Assembly (NCBI RefSeq): GCF_900090045.1
Contig: NC_041785.1
Location: 2,271,001-2,335,000, forward strand
Source of the DNA: Plasmodium malariae
Taxonomy: Eukaryota > Apicomplexa > Aconoidasida > Haemosporida > Plasmodiidae
Direction: 5' to 3'
Length of the DNA stretch: 64,000 nt
Below are positions 23,911 to 36,298 of the stretch, piece after piece. Numbering within the stretch: the first letter of the stretch is position 1; each line of letters opens with the position of its first letter. The notes under the pieces were generated by a model, which worked only from the letters and a program-made list of their open reading frames with translations, had not been told where the DNA came from and ran no database searches. The translations under genes and the position numbers were made by a program.

Positions 23911-24178
23911 TTATGCTACTGAAGTCACTACACTATCTTAAAATAAAAGATTTTTTAATAAAAATAGGCTACCTCATGTTTTGTAAACCTTCCTTCTCAA
24001 TACATACATACATACATATATAAGTGTGCAGAATAATCAGTGTACTTTTATGCATATCCATAAGCATGTTGTCACTTTTTATTATCAGTTTAAATTCATA
24101 GTTTTTAGTTTTTCCAAGTTTTTCTCTTTTCTTTTCGTCCTCTTCGTACAAATTATAAACTGGCATAAGGTATTCATT
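23911..24178 (-). CDS. Unidentified small protein, two 3' exons
   Basis: Minus-strand exons 24178-24046 and 23936-23911 join in phase and end in TAA. The first follows an AATTTTAG acceptor and reads NEYLMPVYNLYEEDEKKREK...KTKNYEFKLIIKSDN; the second adds SVVTSVA after a TTTTATTTTAAG acceptor. The mixed, non-repetitive composition looks coding, unlike the surrounding repeats. An upstream ATG exon at about 24360 (MNSVEEEK) is possible but its phase does not fit directly. I do not recognise the family. It might also be a single 5' start at the internal Met (24166). Confidence 0.4.
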
Positions 24179-24860
24179 CTAAAATTTGCTAATATATATG
24201 TATATGTACATGAAAAACATTATACCGTAAACCGATTCTCGCGCGCATAATTTTTTTAAAATTTTAGGAACTCATTTTATCCGTTAGTAAGGCAGCCTAA
24301 GTGGGGGTGCCTTCGTATGGTGAAATGGATGTACTATTTTTCTTCTTCGACACTATTCATTTTATATTTTTAATATGTAAGTGCATTTTTGCTTCTCAAA
24401 AATATTCTTAGTCCTTCGAAAAGGCATCTACAAGTCGTACCATAAGTATATGTATGTATGTTCTTATGCAAATACAAACTGTAATGTTATTTATTTAATT
24501 TAAAAAGTCCTTTTTTTTTTTCTTTTTTATTTTTTATAATCTCTCCTTTTTTGCAATATTTTTTACTAAAATATTGTCAGCAAGGAAAAAAAACAATTTT
24601 TTTATTGCCCGTACAGGTGAAAGTTAATTTTAACATTATATGAATATTTTCAAAATGACTCTTTTTATTTTGTATGTATAAATTAGAGAAAATTTTAGAA
24701 CATACATATATAAATATATATATATTTTACATTTTTCGCTTTAAATTCGCTAAAGTGTGTTTAAATTTATTGAAATCGCGTGCTCCATCTTCGCATAATT
24801 CAGTTGTACCACTTCATACAAATAAGCTGACCCAGTCAGGCTACTTATGACTGTAGAAAA
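24179..24860. promoter_or_regulatory. Upstream region of the glutaredoxin-like gene
   Basis: AT-rich region that should include the glutaredoxin-like promoter and 5' UTR on the + strand. On the minus strand it may hold the first exon(s) of the small unidentified gene (candidate ATG at 24360). T tracts at 24506-24532; no distinct motif. Confidence 0.4.
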
Positions 24861-25541
24861 ATGAACTTTATAAAGAAAGAAGAACAAGGGAAATTTGTCG
24901 ATGAGGAGGGGACAAAACTCTTTTATATAAATTCAAATAAGGCAAAAGAGTACGAGTCACATATGGACGTTTTGCATGCAATAGTTGAGGATTATGATAG
25001 ACTTAAAGTGTATGTTATAAACAAGGAGGATTGTAGTGGTAATGTTAGCGGAAGTGATAATAAGTTCCAGTTCGAGTTGTATGAACATAAGGAGTTGTTA
25101 AAAAGCTTTGTAAATTGTAATATAGGTACAGTTACTTCCTTTTTAAGAAAGTATATTGGTTCACGCAATGCTAATGGTCAGATAAAAAATAATAATGATG
25201 CTGAAGAAGAAAGTATTGAAGCCAATACTGTTAAAAAAATTGAGTATTTATTAAAAAGTAATAAAATTATACTTTTTATGAAAGGAAGTAAAAGTTTTCC
25301 ACAATGCAAATTTAGTAACGCTGTTGTTTTTATTTTAAATAGTTTAAAAATAAAATACAATACATATGACATTTTACAAGATGAACATATTAGGAATCAG
25401 CTAAAAATTTATTCTAATTGGCCTACTTATCCGCAGCTATACATTAATAGTGAACTAATAGGCGGTCATGATATTATAAAGAGCATGTATGACAGCAACG
25501 AATTAAAGGGGATAATACCGCAGGATTGTTTGGAGGAGTGA
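24861..25541 (+). CDS. Glutaredoxin-like protein with CKFS motif
   Basis: Single-exon gene of 226 residues. Residues 1 to about 125 are a divergent N-terminal region with a thioredoxin-like trace, then an Asn/Glu-rich linker. Residues about 125-226 form a monothiol glutaredoxin domain: IILFMKGSKSFPQCKFSN, then WPTYPQLYINSELIGG with the cis-Pro and GG glutathione-binding features. The active-site motif is CKFS (Cys about 149), not the usual CGFS. Plasmodium is known to carry glutaredoxin-like proteins with CGFS, CKFS and CKYS motifs, and this is the CKFS type (GLP2, from memory). In the wider family these proteins bind 2Fe-2S clusters with glutathione and serve Fe-S trafficking. No N-terminal signal is visible, so a cytosolic location is inferred. 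It lies upstream of and convergent to alpha-COP. Confidence 0.92.
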   Translation: MNFIKKEEQGKFVDEEGTKLFYINSNKAKEYESHMDVLHAIVEDYDRLKVYVINKEDCSGNVSGSDNKFQFELYEHKELLKSFVNCNIGTVTSFLRKYIGSRNANGQIKNNNDAEEESIEANTVKKIEYLLKSNKIILFMKGSKSFPQCKFSNAVVFILNSLKIKYNTYDILQDEHIRNQLKIYSNWPTYPQLYINSELIGGHDIIKSMYDSNELKGIIPQDCLEE

Positions 25542-26594
25542 GGGGCAAATTGGCTGCAAGTTATGTCGCTGCTATTGCTATTGATGTTACTCTTTCTTAT
25601 TCTCATTTTTCATTCTCTTATTCTTTTGCTTTTTTTAGAGCTAAAATTACTTATTATGCTCGTAGTGGCGAGAACAAAATAACAGGATGAAAAAAAAAGA
25701 AATACTTCTTTTTTCGAAATACTGTATTTTATATTTTTTATGTATTTCTTTTCTTAATTAAAAAAATATTTCTTTTACGCAACAAAAGTGGAACAAACAA
25801 CATATGAAGGGGGGCAGAGTGACATTTCATTCCTTCTGTTTATGATATGCATGCACAGGTACACACACGTATATACACGTACATGCACAAACAAATTTGA
25901 GACAACAGGAGAAGAAAATTTTACCCTTAGCTTTGTTAATGCATTATATTTTCATTTTAAATTGTAATAGTTTGATTTAAGGAAAAACATTTTTTTTTCT
26001 TCCTTATATAAAAATGAAATGAAGTCTACACATTTATTGGTCCTCTTCACATTTATGTGAATACAAGAAGGTATTTTTCTAATGAAATTTTTTTTTTTTT
26101 TTTTTCCATATAACTACCTCCTACTTTTTAACATTTTAACATTTACTTTTGCAAACCCATATATGGTCGCTAACTTTCTTAAATTTGTTATGCTATATGT
26201 TTAATAAACAATCGATACAAGAGCAAACGGTGTGCGCAGCAGAAGAAAAGATATAAAGAAAAAGAAGAGTATATATATATATATATGCTTTTAAAAGGTG
26301 CGAAATTGGCTATATCTCTAAATTAAAAAAAAAAAAAAAAAAATGTACATTGTACGTACATGCATGCATAAATATAAATAAAAATATATAAATATAAAAA
26401 TATAAATATAAATATATAAATATATAAATATATATATGCATTTTAACAATATGAGCAATGGGACATAATTTGAAACTGTTTTTCACGAAAATGTTATGAT
26501 TCAAAAATACACAAAATGCACAACTACATTTTAACAATAGATAAATCTTTGAACAATAGGACGAGGGTAGGCACTATGTAAGAGGTCACAAAAG

Positions 26595-26775
26595 TATGTA
26601 CGTATGTATGTATGTATTTAAGTATATATGTATTTAAGTATATATGCGTATATGTATTTATGTATGTATTTAAGTATATATGCGTATATGTATTTATGTA
26701 TGTATTTAAGTATGTATTTAAGTATATATGTGTATATGTATTTATGTATGTATTTAAGTATGTATGTATGTTAAT
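26595..26775. repeat. TATGTATTTAAGTATATATGCG repeats
   Basis: Three or four imperfect copies of a roughly 40-bp unit built from TATGTATTTAAG and TATATGCGTATATG blocks. Confidence 0.75.
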
Positions 26776-27283
26776 GTGTATGCTCTTGCCATAAACGCCA
26801 TATGAGGGGAAAAAAAAAAATAAATAATTAATTAAAATAAAAATAAAGGCACTTTTCTCGACCTTAATATATCACCTGAAATAAGTACATACTACTGGAG
26901 AATCGACATTAAAACATCACTCACTATGGAACATGCATGTATACTTATGTATCCTCTTAATTCTTATAAATACATGCATCTGCTTTTATCTGTTATATTA
27001 CGCAAATTTATGCAAATAACGAACCGTGGGGTATTGAATAAACGACATAATTACCATTATTGTTGAATGTTCCACAAGGTACCATGTGAACAAATAAAGA
27101 ATTGATGTAACCTTTCTTAATAGTTTTTGTTTAAAAAGTCGAAACCAAGGGCCTTCAAAGGGGAAAAAAAGAACGCAAGCATGTGTAAATATATGCATAC
27201 ATATAAATATGAGTATGTGTTTATACACGTGCATACGTAATATATCGATGGAAAAGTTGTACAATGCACATAGTTTTATTTTA

Positions 27284-27538
27284 TATTTATTATTATTTTT
27301 TACTTACTATATTTTATTTATTATTTTTTATTTATTATTATTTTTTACTTACTATATTTTATTTATTATTTTTTATTTATTTTATTTTTTACTTACTACA
27401 TTTTATTTATTATTTTTTATTTATTTTATTTTTTACTTACTACATTTTACTTATTATTTTTTATTTATTTTATTTTTTACTTACTACATTTTATTTATTA
27501 TTTTTTATTTATTTTATTTTTTATTTATTTTATTTTTT
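27284..27538. repeat. About 48-bp tandem repeat (TTTATTTATTATTTTTTACTTACTAC)
   Basis: Five to six copies of a TTTATTTATTATTTTTTATTTATTTTATTTTTTACTTAC-type unit. The array abuts the stop codon of alpha-COP at 27541, so it forms the start of that gene's 3' UTR. Confidence 0.85.
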
Positions 27539-27540
27539 CT

Positions 27541-30500
27541 CTAATTTACCTTTACTCCCAACTGTGCTACAACACAATTTGGACATAATTTCGAAGTAAA
27601 TTCCTTTTTTGCAATGGATTGGCAAAAGGGACAAATAACCACGTCTTCATTTGCCTTTATTCTGGTCAAACTCATACAGCATACTTTTATGCTGTCTGTA
27701 AAAAGGGAAAATGGGGGAATGATAAAAAAAAAAGAAAAAAAAAAAAAAAAAAAGGGTATTTCATTATGTTAGCTGTACACACTATATACACACATACGTA
27801 TAATGTTATATGCATGTGTTCATGTAATCATAAAGAGGTACATACATACCTACATACACACATATATAAATACATATATGCACATATATATATGTATGGG
27901 AAAATGCACTCGTAATCGCCTCGCTATTACTGTAGTCATTGGGATCATAATCTATGTTGTACTGTTCTGTACTTTTCTGTTCACACATGAGTAAAATTTT
28001 TTTTGCCTTGATGATTTCTTCGTCTGACCCTTTTATGTTTTTGTAATTTCCATTTATCAGTCTTTTCGCAAACTACAAGTGGGGGAAAATGAGAAAAAAA
28101 AAAAAAAAAAAAGGGTTCTTCATTTAAGGTAAAAATTTTCTCTAAAACGAGAACGTGTGCATAAAGGCGACTAATAAACACTTAAAAACGCGCAAAGATG
28201 TGCATATATATGCATATGCACAAATGTGTTGACACACGGCTGTTATGTCTTGTAGCGCTCCTAATCTTACCGATCCCGCTGTAACATAGTTCTGCGCTTT
28301 CCAAGCTAAACCCATTCCCCTCCTAAGGACCAAGTATAGATGTGAATTTTGCAAAGACGTGCATGTAAAGTAAGCCATTAATTCTAGGCTTCTCCTTGGA
28401 TCTTGATTTGCAGTTACATTTCTTTCTTCTTCTAATCGCATAGCTAAAATGTAGCTAGTACACATATCTAAGTATTCATTTAATTCTTTTTCATCATTAT
28501 CATCATTATGGTCATTTGGATTGATAAATAACATATGGTATAGTATATTTCTAAACATATCTAAAGCTAGTGAGAATTTCCCCAAGGTAACTAACTTATG
28601 AGCTTTCTTAATATGATTAAAAAGAAATGATTTAGTAATATAAACGTTATTATTTAACGTATGTTCATTCATATTGATTGGTATTTTCAACGGAAGCATA
28701 TTTTGCATAGGGGTCATATATGCATATGTTGAAACATATATACTTTTAATAATAAATTTTAATGGTTTCATATCTACAATACCAAATTTTTTGGATATTA
28801 ATTTTAAGGCAGTTCCAATATTTCCTGTTCTTATATAGTCAATAATTTTTCCATTTTTTCTTAACGATTTATGGATTACACTTTCGCCTTTTTCAATTTT
28901 GGTAAATTTCTTATTGATAAAATTTTGATGATCATCTACATCTACATTTAAATCCAAGGAAATATTAATTATATCTTCATCGTTCACATCATCTTTCCAA
29001 ACATCATTTTCATCACCAAAGCTACTTTTTCCATCTGATCTGACATCATTAAAATGGTCTTCTCCCTCAAATGAGGTTGTTGTTTTTTTACCTGGATAAC
29101 CACCTGTCCTCTTCTTACCATTTTCACCTTGCCTGTTCAGGTTGTTTGTGTCCCTTTCCTGTTTTTGTAACTTAGTGTGTGTCTTTTTTGCCTTTTCCCC
29201 CTTGTCATCATGTCGACGGTAGGTTTGCTCCAGATTGACGACGGGCCAGTTGTACGAGTTGTTCCAGCACATCGGCACCTTCGGCGGGTATGGGGAAGCA
29301 TGTCGTTCATGTTGTTCACGTTGATCTTCCTGCTCTTCCCCTTGTTGCTCTTTCCCTTTCCCATGTAGATGAGCAGTGACCGAAGGAACGACTTCCTCCT
29401 TTTGCCTTTGCAACAGGCCCTCCTCTATTTTAACAATAGGAATGGGGGGGGACAAGTAGTAGGACTTCTGGGGGAAGTAGGTGCATTCGTTTATGTCAAA
29501 GTCGAATTGTTTTTCAGACAAGTTGATGGGTATATTATATAAATGTGAACAAATCAAAGCAAGATTTAGTTGATTTTGTTGAATAAAGATATTTATTCTT
29601 TGTTCAATATTTCCTAAATATAACGAGTTTAGAAATATAGAAATAAAGTCTTTTCTTATAATTGATATGGATAGCATTTTTTTCAATTTTTCAATATTCC
29701 CACTGAAAAAGTAAAGAAATGATAATTTGTCATATGCTTTATTTCGTTGTAAAGAATATTCCGCTATATCATAATTTCCTAGTAACAAAGCATGTACACT
29801 TAAGATATTCCATATATGTTTTTTATCGATTTTTTTTGCAGCTTTTAATGCATTATTTAAATGGCCAAGCTGAATTGACAAATTGAATAACGTATGATTA
29901 TTATTAACCATATGTACAGCTAAATTTGCAAAACCTTTTTTTTTAATATATCCAATAAGGTTATAACTGAAGTATAAATCTTTTTTTTTTTTATCCAATT
30001 CATTCATACTGTATGAATTACAATGCATGTTTAAGTAACGATATGCAGATTCTTCATCATTGTTAATAAGAGATAATTTAAATAAATACTCGGTATCATT
30101 CAAAAGTTCATTCTTAACAATTTGTTGTCTATTAATATAATATAAATGATTATTATATATTTTAAATAAATACACAGGTTCGTCCATATACTTAATTAGT
30201 CCTGTTTCACCATTTATAAGTATATATTTCAGATGACTAATAGTATTATATATAAATACACTGTTATTATTTTCATCCCAGATACCGCTCTTCACTCTTG
30301 TATACTCGTGTACTGTGCATAGGTGAGCAAGGTCCGTTGTAGTAATAACAATGTTATATTTAAAAACAAAAGCTACATAGTCCTTAAGAACTTCCACTGA
30401 TATAATACTGTCTGTGTGATGCATTTCGTTTAATATTTTTTTAAGATTGATATCATATAAATATATTCTATGATCTGAACAAATAATAATTTTATTATTA

Positions 30501-32269
30501 TTCAATGTATATACACTTTCAACTTTAAAGGGGATTTCCACTTTCTTGTACAGGTTGTCGTCCGGTAAATTATGTATATTTAACACGTAATTATGGTTAC
30601 TACTACTACTGCTGCAATGCTGTCCATAGTTTCTAGCACTTACACTACTCACTGCACTACTTTTTCTTTCCACAAGGATGTACTTATTTCTAGAAAGAAA
30701 GGTAACGTTATAGCAGTGCTTGTTCTTTATCAAATACTTGACACTGTCAAGGTTAATTTCATTATTTACATTTGCATTCGTCTTATTTATGGTGTTATCC
30801 TTCTTTGTCCAAGATTTGAAAAAATTTAAAGAAGAGGAAGAAGCATTTTCTGTGCCATGTTTTGTTGAACTGTTGACTTTATCACATATAATAAGATCAA
30901 AGTTGTAGTTATCCTCTTCTTTGTATATAAAAAGGATCATAATATGTGTTGTGCAAAAATGATTGTATATAAGTTTGTGATATCCAGATATCATAGCATT
31001 TACACTCTTTCGAATTGTGCAAATTGTCATATGTGTGTCCCTATGTATATCATACATAAAGATACGTTTCTCTTTACAATAGAAAAGAATATTTTCATAT
31101 GTATCAAATGGGCATTTCTCTTTTTCAAATTTAAAAATAACCATACCAGAATCATGTCCTGATGCTATTAGATTAGAATTTGGTTTAAAAGCTAAAATCC
31201 AAAATCGATCATTATCTCTTCTAAAGGTATGTATGCACGTCCTTTTAGTTATATCCCATATTCTTATTGTCCTATCTTCACTGTTACTTAGTAACAAATC
31301 ATCATTTGTTCTGTGAAATAATAAACTTGAAACATTATTAAAATGACCTCTAAGAGTATCTAGTTCCCAACACTTGTTATCATTATATCTCCATAATTTT
31401 ACTAATTTATCATCGGATCCTGATGCAATAATTGGCAAATTCGGATGGAATGTACAACAGTTCACTCCTTTTTCATGTCCTTCTAAAACGAATTTACAAA
31501 CAGCATCCGATGCTCCAAACATGTTATTACTGTTACTCTGTTGTTGTTGTTGTTGCTGTTGCTGGTATTGATTCGGGTACTGCTGTTGATACTGCTGCTG
31601 ATTCGAGATGAACGAATACATGTTCATACTTTCACTACTCATATTTAAAAATTCTGCATTGTACATGTTTTTTGATATACCGTATGGTTTATCACTTAAA
31701 GATATATCATTTTTAGATGATATGTCATTCTTAGAAATATCATTTTTCGATATAACATTTTTTTCTCTTAATAATTTGATGTCCCATACCCTTAAGGTTT
31801 TATCTAAACTACTAGATATGACCAAATCAAATGTATGATGAAACTGAGCACACATTACATAATGATTATGACCTGTTAATATAGCAATACATACTCTACT
31901 TTGCCAATTCCATATCCTAATAGTTTGATCATCAGATGCTGAAAGAACCCAAGGATACTCTAAATGAAATTGAACTATTCTTATATAATCTAAATGACCA
32001 ACTAAATTAAAAACACATTTTTTTAAATGTATATTCCATACTTTAATTAAATAGTCATCAGCTCCGCTAACAAAAAGTGGTTGAACCGAATGGAAATCTA
32101 CACCTCTTACTGGTCCTTCATGTTCTTCAAACTTGTCTATTAGTATACCTATTCTATAATCCCATAACTGTATTACCCCATTATGTAGTCCTGCTAGTAT
32201 CATGTTTATCTTTGGGTGGAATGAAATACTTTTCACTCGATGACTTTTTGTTTCACATTTTACCAACAT
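27541..32269 (-). CDS. Coatomer subunit alpha (alpha-COP)
   Basis: Largest COPI coat subunit, acting in Golgi-to-ER retrograde transport. Three minus-strand exons, 32269-28271, 28072-27910 and 27695-27541, join in phase to give 1438 residues. The N-terminus MLVKCETKSHRVKSISFHPK and the WD40 blocks (GVIQLWDYR, LFVSGADDYLIKVWN, WVLSASDDQTIRIWNWQSR, HYVMCAQFH) match alpha-COP closely. After the sixth repeat come a Gln-rich insert (near 31540-31600) and a second beta-propeller/alpha-solenoid region. A charged low-complexity insert lies around residues 960-1090. The C-terminal domain, built from exons 2-3, has FAKRLINGNYK and paired CPFC/CPNC cysteines near the end, as in the alpha-COP C-terminal domain that binds epsilon-COP. 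The last two exons were found from motif and phase. Confidence 0.95.
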
Positions 32270-32496
32270 CTTCGCTTTGTTTTTCGTATTGGTTTTTACC
32301 TTTGCTTGGTCTTCGTATATGTATTCGTTTTCGTCTTTCTCTTCTCTTTCTACAAAATCAATTTGGCTTCACTTCAATAGGGGGCACGCTCTGCTTTTTC
32401 CCACTACTACAGTGCGTTCTTTGGTTTGTCCTCTCACACAGGCATAAACGTATACACGCACATATGCATATATATATGTACAAAAATACGCACATG

Positions 32497-32534
<38 letters not shown>

Positions 32535-32714
32535 CACGTACCACATTTACTGCGCGCTCTCTGGGCCTTCCTCAAGATGAAAGGTTTCTACTAATTATTT
32601 GAAAATATTTCGTTCTTAATATACGTATTTTGGTAATATTTTTTGTGTTTTATTTTTTTTCTTCCTAAACGAATAGTTTATCCGCTGGTCAATGGCGGCG
32701 TTCCTTTGGCAGTT

Positions 32715-32835
32715 CGTTCGTATGCACGCACGTACGTATGTATGTACGTATAAGTGTATACATGTACAAGCGTACGTATGTACGTATAAGTGTATACATG
32801 TACAAGCGTACGTATGTACGTATAAGAGTATATAT
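32715..32835. repeat. 36-bp direct repeat, three copies
   Basis: A 36-bp unit starting CGTACGTATGTACGTATAAG and continuing TGTATACATGTACAAG is present three times head to tail with few changes. It is rich in small palindromes (CGTACG, GTATAC, TGTACA). Confidence 0.85.
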
Positions 32836-33003
32836 GTACACGCGCATATACATAGATACATACATATATATGCGTTACTCAGCAAAGACATACAACCCTT
32901 GGCACGAAAGCTCCTTCATGTAGTAATGAATAAACGGTCTTACGGCATGGCGCGCATTGCCAGTAATTCACATAATACACGTACATATATGGATGTACAC
33001 AGA

Positions 33004-33110
33004 TATGTATGTACGTATATGTATATGTATGTATGTATATGTATATGTATGTATGTATATGTATATGTATGTATATGTATGTATATGTATGTATGTATGT
33101 ATATATATGT
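33004..33110. repeat. TATGTATATG microsatellite
   Basis: Compound (TATG)(TATATG) microsatellite; both strands are open in several frames but without protein character. Confidence 0.8.
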
Positions 33111-34059
33111 AAGCTCATATATGTATGCACTTACAGCACAGGGCGGCAAATAGTTTTATACATCAATAATAAAAGGAAAAAAAAAAAAGTCGAAAATAAC
33201 CGTACTTGACGTGTTATACGGAAAAGCAGTACAAATAGTACATGCAAACTCATACTCATACATAAAGATATATATATATATATGCACATGTAAATGTATA
33301 TATTAATATGTACGTACAAATGTACGCGTGTACTTATGCGTATTTTTCATAATTTTACTAATGCATAAAATAAAATGCAAAAATATTGTACATACAAAAT
33401 CTAATTATTGCATGATATACGCAACGTAACAGATAAATTAACATGAAAAGCATAATATATAAACAAGCATTATTTAATGGCGCACTTAAAAAAAATCAAA
33501 AACTAAAAAAAAAAAAGAAAAAAAAAAAAAAATTATTACATATATGCATGTGTATGTTTTATACGTGTAAGAGTTAAAGCTAAGTTGTTCTTGAGAATAT
33601 TTTTTTTTTTTTCCTTTTTGTAATTATGCGTAAAAATATATACATGCATAGTATATATATGTATATATATATATATAGTATACATAATATAAATGTATAT
33701 TTATACATAATATGTACGTATAAGTATGATATGCACTAATACGTATTAGTGAAATACGCTCACAAAGGGACCATACAGATAACAGTTTAAAAAGGAACAA
33801 CAAGAGGTAAACAATAGTTGTGTTTGAAAGAATTTTCTTTTTTTTTTTTGGGGAAAAAAAATATGCATATAACTGTATACGCGTATGGTATATGTATGTA
33901 TACATATATATTCACTTACGTATGCGCAACGAGCGAACTTCAACAGAATGAATGAGCGCTTGCGGACGACGCAACAAAAAAAGGCCTAATATGATGAGGA
34001 AAATTCGTAATAAATATATTTAGGTGCATATGTAAAGTTGACATGATGCTGATTAGTAC

Positions 34060-34314
34060 ATGTGCACACTAAATGTTTGGAAAAATGAAGTGGAAAATGA
34101 CGAGAAACATGAGAAACATGACGAGAAAAATGAAGAAAAAAATGAAGAAAAAAATAAAGAAAAAAATAAAACAATAAATGAGGCGAAAAATAAACAGTTC
34201 TCAAAAACAAAAAGATCTAGCAACTTATTCGACTGCATTTTTCCAAGGGGCAAGAAGTTCTTAACATGGCAAAAGAGCATTTTCATAAAAAAAAAAAGGG
34301 TCAACTTTAAATAG
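34060..34314 (+). CDS. Doubtful small charged ORF
   Basis: An 84-codon frame from ATG 34060. Its first half is Asp/Glu/Lys/Asn-rich repeats (DEKHEKHDEKNEEKNEEK). Its second half is non-repetitive and basic (RSSNLFDCIFPRGKKFLTWQ). The C-terminal half looks like real protein, but no splice partner or family was found and the region is expected to be a promoter. It could equally be chance. Confidence 0.2.
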   Translation: MCTLNVWKNEVENDEKHEKHDEKNEEKNEEKNKEKNKTINEAKNKQFSKTKRSSNLFDCIFPRGKKFLTWQKSIFIKKKRVNFK

Positions 34315-34492
34315 CAGAGCACACATATATTTGCGTATGTACGTATATGTTTGCATATTTATGTACATAAATATGAATGTATATATGTGTGTATTTATGT
34401 ATACATGTATATATGTATTGGTATTTAACATATCCATTAGGACGAACTCTCGAGTATTCTACGACTCTGCGCAAATAATACCAAGAATGGCT

Positions 34493-34523
<31 letters not shown>

Positions 34524-34601
34524 AAGAATACATAAGCGTACATACGAACGAACGAAGTAAGGCAATAGAATGCACAAATAAAAGATAAAATTAAAAAAAG
34601 A

Positions 34602-36250
34602 ATGTTTAAGGTGCTAAACAGCCATGTTCCCAAGACGAAAAAATTGAACTTAAAGGTAGATGTGTAAAAACAAATAATTTATACAAAACATTTTGAAAAT
34701 TCATGAAATTACAACACCAAGTTGTTCACTTATATTTCCGTCCTCTTTAATGCGTAATTAAATGTGGTATGCTTTTGATAAATTCATGGGAATAGGAAAC
34801 GGACACAATTTAAAATTTTCATTTTTTTTTAAATTAAATTAATTTTTTTTTTTTTTTATCACTTCAGCTGTGACGTTACTTTCTCATTTTGACAAGAGCT
34901 CATTGGACAGTTGTATGCTCCGCGTATTTCTGCTTTTTTTTTATTATATATCATATTTGACATCATCGTTTTAACTTTTTTTTTTTTATGTAGTAGCCAT
35001 ATGAGAAAAATTCAACTTCATTAAATGAGCACAAAGTTATATTCAAAATATTTTGTAAAGCTGTTATATAAGTTACCTGTTCATGCACATCCATACGCAC
35101 ATGCACATGTAATATTCCATCTTGTGAAATATGTTTAACATTGCTTTAGTTTGCTTATATCATTTGCTTGTTTCAATTTTTGTAAATCTTCTTCATTTTG
35201 TTGAACTTCATTTAGTCAAACTTCTTCATCTAGTCAAACTTCTTCATTTAGTCGAACTTCTTCATTTAGTCGAACTTCTTCATTTAGTCGAACTTCTTCA
35301 TTTAGTCGAACTTCTTCATTTAGTCGAACTTCTTCATTTAGTCGAACTTCTTCATTTAGTCGAACTTCTTCATTTAGTCGAACTTCTTCATTTAGTCGAA
35401 CTTCTTTATTTAGTCGAACTTCTTCATTTAGTCGAACTTCATTTTGTCGAACTTCTTCATTTTTCCGAACATCTTCAGTTTATTTCTTTTAATCGAATGG
35501 TGCACATGAATTATACAAGAAGATAGACAATGCGATGATGCTATTAAGCTGCTATTCTTTTTCCATTTGCTATATTGTTTCTTTTTGTTCTCACATTTCA
35601 TGAAAACATATAAGTAAAGATTAATTAATTTTGGTTACCCAAGTCTGATTAACCTCAAAGTTTTTTTTATTACGATGTTTTTTATTTCTTATTCATTTAA
35701 TCTTTAAGAAATTTTATCTTTTTATAGTCTACAAACATTAAACCTTTGCACAGTGTGTTTATATACAAAGGTATAGGTTCATTTAAAAAAAAAAAAAAAA
35801 AAAAAAAAATGTCATAACGTACATACATATCTGTATAGGCACATATGTATGTGTCTAAGAAAATGTGGATCAGTTATTGGTAGAGTAGCAACTGTAACGC
35901 TTTAAACGTCCTTATAAATTTCATGAGGTGAAAAAAAGGCAAAATAATAGACGAGATGAATTTGAAGGCTTTATAACTTTAAAGATATTCTTATTTTTTA
36001 AAATAATACTATATGTAGGGAAAATGTTAGAGCGGCAGTTATATATACATATATATATATACATGCGCACACTTATGTATATTTTTTCGGCCACTAGACA
36101 TTATGCAGACAAGTTAAAATTTCATTTTAAAATTGAAAAAAAAAGGGATACTACTCAAGAAAGAGTATTGACTGCTAAAGTTTTTTAAAAAAAAATTTTC
36201 TTGAATGGAGCAAATAACCCGCTTAAATATACATGCATGTAAGCGCACAC

Positions 36251-36298
<48 letters not shown>

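Larger units (their letters stand above)
25542..27540. other. Convergent intergenic region between glutaredoxin-like gene and alpha-COP
   Basis: 2 kb holding both 3' UTRs. It contains T/A tracts (26090-26105, 26323-26342), a TATGTATTTAAG array (26595-26775) and a TTTATTTATTATTTTTTACTTAC array (27284-27538) that runs up to the alpha-COP stop codon. No gene recognised. Confidence 0.55.
32270..34601. promoter_or_regulatory. Divergent intergenic region upstream of alpha-COP
   Basis: 2.3 kb between alpha-COP (-) and the unidentified gene starting at 34602 (+); promoters for both are expected here. It contains a (TA)n near 32499-32528, a 36-bp triple repeat (32715-32835), a TATGTATATG array (33004-33110) and A-rich blocks near 33500 and 34500. 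A charged + frame at 34060-34314 is listed separately. Confidence 0.5.

Noticed and set aside
34307..34633. Minus-strand frame with a signal-like start ([20 protein letters not shown])
   Set aside because: It overlaps the + strand start exon at 34602-34655 and runs through a T tract into repeats. No second exon or domain was found, though a short gene cannot be fully excluded.
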